Shown: positions 4,730 through 8,106 of the stretch, in pieces
Layout of the letters: the number at the start of each line of letters is the position of its first letter
How positions within the stretch are numbered: position 1 is the first letter of the stretch
NCBI GenBank assembly: GCA_050329835.1
Contig: JBHJOJ010000132.1
Location: forward strand, 1-8,106
DNA from: JANNOG01 sp050329835
GTDB taxonomy: Bacteria; Actinomycetota; Actinomycetes; Actinomycetales; JBBAYJ01
DNA: 8,106 bases
Reading direction: 5' to 3'
Notes under the pieces: model-generated
What the model was told of the DNA's origin: nothing
Seen by the model: the letters and a program-made list of their open reading frames with translations, nothing else
The model's database searches: none
Translations under genes and position numbers: made by a program

Positions 4730-7248
4730 GCGCTCGCGGAGCGGCTGCGGTCGGCGCCGCGGCGCTGACCGCAGCCGGGGCGCTGGCCGCCATGGGGGCG
4801 GAGGGATCGTTCACCGCGGACACGGCTGCGGCGTCGTCGTTCGCCGCGCAGGTGCTGGCGGCGCCGGTACCGACGGCCGCCATCGTGACGTGCGGGTCCA
4901 CCGGCGACTCGACGGTGCGGTTGTCGTGGCCCGCCGTGCCGGGAGCGGGCGGGTACACCGTGAGCGGGCACGGCCAGAGCGCCGTGGTCGGCATCGGCAC
5001 CGACCCGGTGACCTGGCAGTCGTCGCCGGTACCGGCGGCGGCCGGGGATCTGACCTTCGCGGTGACCACGACCGCGGGGGCGTGGACGTCCGCGGACGCC
5101 GCCGTGAGGGTCGCCGGCTGCCCGGTTCCCACCGTGCCCGCCGCCCCGGATCCGGCCGGCGCCACCCTGAGCGGCGGGGACGGCATCGCGGTGACGTGGA
5201 CCCCGGGACCCGACGGGGGCTCTCCCGTGACCTCCTGGACCGCGACCGCCACCACCCCCGGGGGACCCGCCCGGACGTGCACCGCGACGCCCCCCGCCAC
5301 CGGCTGCGGCCTCACCGGACTGCCTCCCGCCACGTACACGGTCACCGTGAGCGCGGCGAACGCCGTGGGCACCGGCCCACCCACCGCCCCCCTCGACGTC
5401 ACCGTCGCGGCATCGGCCTCCGCACCCGACGCGCCGTCCGGTGTCACGGCCACGGTCACCGGCGGTGACGACCTCGCCGTCGCCTGGACCCCCGGGGCCG
5501 CCAACGGCTCCCCGGTCACGTCCTACACCGCCACCGCCGACCCCGGCGGACAGCACTGCGCCGCGCCTGCCGCCACCGTCGCCTGCACCGTCGCGGACGT
5601 CATCCCCGGAGTCACCTACACCGTCACCGTCACCGCCACGAACTCCGCCGGCACCAGCCCCCCGTCCTCACCGCCGGTCGGCGTCACCGTCCCGGTGGCC
5701 CCACCGCTCGACACCCTGACCGGAGCCGCCCCAGTCCTCGCCTACGGCCTGCGCCTGCTCGACAGCGACTACACCGGGCCCCTCGTCCGCGTCCGCCGCA
5801 CCAGCGACGGCACCTGGACCGACATCGGTCCCTCGCCCGACGGCATCCTCGACACCACCGCCCTCATGACCTTCTGCGCGAGCACCACCTGCCGCGTCAC
5901 CACCTGGTACGACCAGGCCGACGGCGCCGCCCACCACGCCACCCAGCCCACCGACAGCCGTCAACCCTGGCTCGTCACCAACGGCACCCTCGAGACCGAC
6001 CTCGGCGGCCGACCGACCCTGCGCCACGACGACAACCAGGGCCTGCTCGCCCCCACCGTCCCCCTCGGGACCACCGCCGTCACCGCCACCGCCGTCGCCC
6101 GTGCAGGCGCGTGGAACGACCGCATCGTCAGCTTCACCGCGACCGGGGAGGCCGACGACTGGAACTCGGCGGGGTCGGCGCAGCTGCTGGCGTACCTGGG
6201 GGCGGAGGTGCCGGGCGGCGGCGGCGCCCAGCGGGGGGACGGCTCCGCGCTGGATCGGTCGGCCGCGTACGCGCTGGTCGCCGACGCCGACACCGCTCAC
6301 CTCCATGCCAACGACCTGCGGTGGGCAGGCGCTCCCGGTACCGCGCTGGCCGCCACGGGGACCGTCGGCATCGGGCAGAACACCAACCCGGCCGACGGGG
6401 TCGCGAACCTCAGCGGCGTCGTGACCGAGGTCGTCCTGCTGCCGCGGGCGGTGAGCGAGGGGGAACGGCGGAGCCTCGCGGAGAACCAGCTGGCCTACCT
6501 CGGCTTCTCCTCGCCACCCTCCGAGGTCGTGGTCGGCTTCAGCGCGCAGGACCTCACCGTCCGGTGGGACACCCCGCTGCGTCCTGCCTCCTCCCCGCTC
6601 ACCGGATACACCGCCTCGGTGCAGCCGGGCGGCGCCGCATGCAGCCCGGGAGGCGGCCCTCCGTTCCTCTGCACGTTCACCGCCACGGACCCGGGACGCC
6701 ACCACTACGTGCAGGTGTCCGCCGACCACACCGACGGCCCGCGGCACGTGTTCGTCACCGTCGTGCCACCCGTCACGGGGTGCCCGTGCGGTCTGTTCGG
6801 CGACTCCTACGTCCCGGGCGGGCCGGGGGAACACGAATCGACCCCGGTCGAGCTCGGGCTCCGCCTGGTCGCCGAACGGGACGGTGCGATCACCGGCGTG
6901 CGGTACTACGCCCCGGCGGCCCACCCCGGCGACACCGTCAGCCTGTGGGACACCTCCGGCAACCGGCTGGCGACGGCCGCCGCACCCGCCACCCCCGGAC
7001 CGGGCTGGACCACGGGCACCTTCGCGACTGCGGTCCCGGTGACCGCCGGCACCGAGTACGTCGCCTCCTACCTCACCCCCGACGGCCTCTACCACGCCAC
7101 GGAGAACGGCTTCGTCGGACCGGTGGTGCGGGGACCGCTCGCCGCACCCGCCCAAGCCGGGGTCTTCCGGTACGGCGGCGGCTTCCCCAGCGACGTCTAC
7201 CGGGCGAGCGACTACGCGGTCGACGTCACGTTCGTCCCCGACCCCTGA
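4726..7248 (+). CDS. Secreted multidomain protein: FN3 repeats, GH54-like/ConA-like domain, DUF4082
   Basis: The product has 840 residues. Residues 1-45 form an export signal: a hydrophobic stretch (7-25) followed by GSFTADTAAASSF, like SipW/TasA-type secreted proteins. Next are a divergent FN3-like module (about 49-131) and two clear FN3 modules (about 136-228 and 233-323), with GSPVTSYTATADPGG and YTVTVTATNSAGTSPPS. Residues 328-595 resemble the start of GH54 arabinofuranosidase domains (AYGLRLLDSDYTGPLVRVRR, FCASTTC with Cys384/Cys389, TTWYDQADG) and end like a LamG/ConA fold (SEGERRSLAENQLAYLG). A degenerate FN3-like segment (597-682) and a full DUF4082 domain (685-838) follow. There is no LPXTG or C-terminal anchor, so it is probably released or wall-associated; carbohydrate binding is plausible but unproven. 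The GTG at 4726 was chosen because it opens just before the signal; the frame upstream is open but lies antisense to the lipoprotein gene. Confidence 0.87.
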   Translation: MSARGAAAVGAAALTAAGALAAMGAEGSFTADTAAASSFAAQVLAAPVPTAAIVTCGSTGDSTVRLSWPAVPGAGGYTVSGHGQSAVVGIGTDPVTWQSSPVPAAAGDLTFAVTTTAGAWTSADAAVRVAGCPVPTVPAAPDPAGATLSGGDGIAVTWTPGPDGGSPVTSWTATATTPGGPARTCTATPPATGCGLTGLPPATYTVTVSAANAVGTGPPTAPLDVTVAASASAPDAPSGVTATVTGGDDLAVAWTPGAANGSPVTSYTATADPGGQHCAAPAATVACTVADVIPGVTYTVTVTATNSAGTSPPSSPPVGVTVPVAPPLDTLTGAAPVLAYGLRLLDSDYTGPLVRVRRTSDGTWTDIGPSPDGILDTTALMTFCASTTCRVTTWYDQADGAAHHATQPTDSRQPWLVTNGTLETDLGGRPTLRHDDNQGLLAPTVPLGTTAVTATAVARAGAWNDRIVSFTATGEADDWNSAGSAQLLAYLGAEVPGGGGAQRGDGSALDRSAAYALVADADTAHLHANDLRWAGAPGTALAATGTVGIGQNTNPADGVANLSGVVTEVVLLPRAVSEGERRSLAENQLAYLGFSSPPSEVVVGFSAQDLTVRWDTPLRPASSPLTGYTASVQPGGAACSPGGGPPFLCTFTATDPGRHHYVQVSADHTDGPRHVFVTVVPPVTGCPCGLFGDSYVPGGPGEHESTPVELGLRLVAERDGAITGVRYYAPAAHPGDTVSLWDTSGNRLATAAAPATPGPGWTTGTFATAVPVTAGTEYVASYLTPDGLYHATENGFVGPVVRGPLAAPAQAGVFRYGGGFPSDVYRASDYAVDVTFVPDP

Positions 7249-7306
7249 CGCCGCCCTCGTGACCCGAGGCCCGAGCGCGCCGGCTCGCGGGGGCCGCGGA
7301 CCCACC

Positions 7307-7462
7307 TCACGGCGCCGCGGCCGGGGTGATGATCCATCCGTCCACCTCGTACGCACCCGCCCAGTCGGTGACGGCCCCGTCGCGTGGCGGAGGTGTCAGG
7401 ACGCCCGGCGCGACGCCGGTCGTGGCGCCGCAGGCCGGCGGACGACGCGAAGGCCCCCGCAC
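7307..7462 (-). other. Short open frame, possible gene remnant (51 codons)
   Basis: The 274-base gap between the FN3 protein and groEL (7249-7522) holds this frame and the terminator. The last 26 codons, from RDGAVTDWAGAYEVDGW onwards, have G or C at nearly every third position and contain Trp, Tyr and Ile, unlike the Pro/Arg/Ala noise typical of shadow frames here. The only start, GTG at 7462-7460, lies inside the terminator hairpin and has no ribosome site. It could be the tail of a decayed gene; I do not recognise it. Confidence 0.2.
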
Positions 7463-7488
7463 CCGGGTGGGTGCGGGGGCCTCGCGTC
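7444..7488 (-). terminator. Strong hairpin terminator downstream of groEL
   Basis: Arms 7444-7464 and 7469-7488 pair over 20 bp with a single bulged A at 7450/7451 and a GGGT loop. The stem core is GGCCCCCGCACCC with its complement. It begins 34 bases after the groEL stop and has no T-tract, which is common for actinomycete terminators. Because the hairpin is nearly symmetrical it may also stop transcripts of the FN3-protein gene coming from the left. Confidence 0.8.
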
Positions 7489-7522
7489 AGGCGTGGCGCC
7501 GGACCTCAGATCGGCGGACCGA

Positions 7523-8106
<584 letters not shown>

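Noticed and set aside
5707..6510. Calling the central domain an active GH54 arabinofuranosidase
   Set aside because: Only the N-terminal part and the FCxxTTC cysteine pair look like GH54. Glu475 may fall near the place of the nucleophile, but the surrounding motif is not kept and the domain is short. Binding domain or degenerate enzyme is the safer reading.
7255..7287. Two small hairpins after the FN3-protein stop (CCTCG/CGAGG and CGAGC/GCTCG) as its terminator
   Set aside because: Stems of only 5 bp in very GC-rich DNA are expected by chance; the large hairpin at 7444-7488 is a better candidate.
5668..7356. Long minus-strand open frame of 562 codons
   Set aside because: It is opposite to the FN3/DUF4082 gene, whose domains are recognisable; its Gly/Arg/Val-rich composition is a mirror effect of high GC.

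Overview
The window is GC-rich bacterial DNA with almost every codon ending in G or C. Its groEL end, SigL-type sigma factor with a zinc anti-sigma factor, frequent GTG starts and stop/start overlaps point to an actinomycete. A Pseudonocardiaceae-like host is my guess from overall style, not something the sequence proves.

Left part (1-2348). On the minus strand, reading leftwards, lie a 73-residue protein of unknown function, moaE (catalytic subunit of molybdopterin synthase, overlapping the small gene by ATGA) and the 5' part of an unrecognised gene that runs off the left edge. A gene for an MFS drug/metabolite exporter is divergent from this group. It ends in front of an AT-richer inverted repeat (2349-2437) between two convergent genes, which could be a bidirectional terminator or a dispersed palindrome.

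Middle (2452-4571). On the minus strand is a cassette in the order lipoprotein (two-repeat COG4315/Lipoprotein_15 type), SigL-like ECF sigma factor, membrane anti-sigma factor with an HxxxCxxC zinc motif. Sigma and anti-sigma genes overlap by GTGA. In front of the lipoprotein gene is TGAACC-N16-CGTATC, which resembles the mycobacterial SigL promoter, so the cassette looks self-activated. A weaker element with the same 16-base spacing lies in front of the sigma gene. The inferred circuit is: the anti-sigma factor holds the sigma factor at the membrane, an envelope or redox signal releases it, and the sigma factor transcribes the lipoprotein and itself.

Right part (4726-8106). Divergent from the cassette is an 840-residue secreted mosaic protein: a SipW/TasA-like export signal, three FN3-type modules, a concanavalin-like domain resembling the N-terminal part of GH54 arabinofuranosidases, another FN3-like segment and a C-terminal DUF4082 domain. 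It probably acts at or outside the cell surface. A strong hairpin terminator then separates it from the C-terminal third of groEL, which enters from the right edge on the minus strand. No tRNA, rRNA, CRISPR array, transposase or phage gene was seen.
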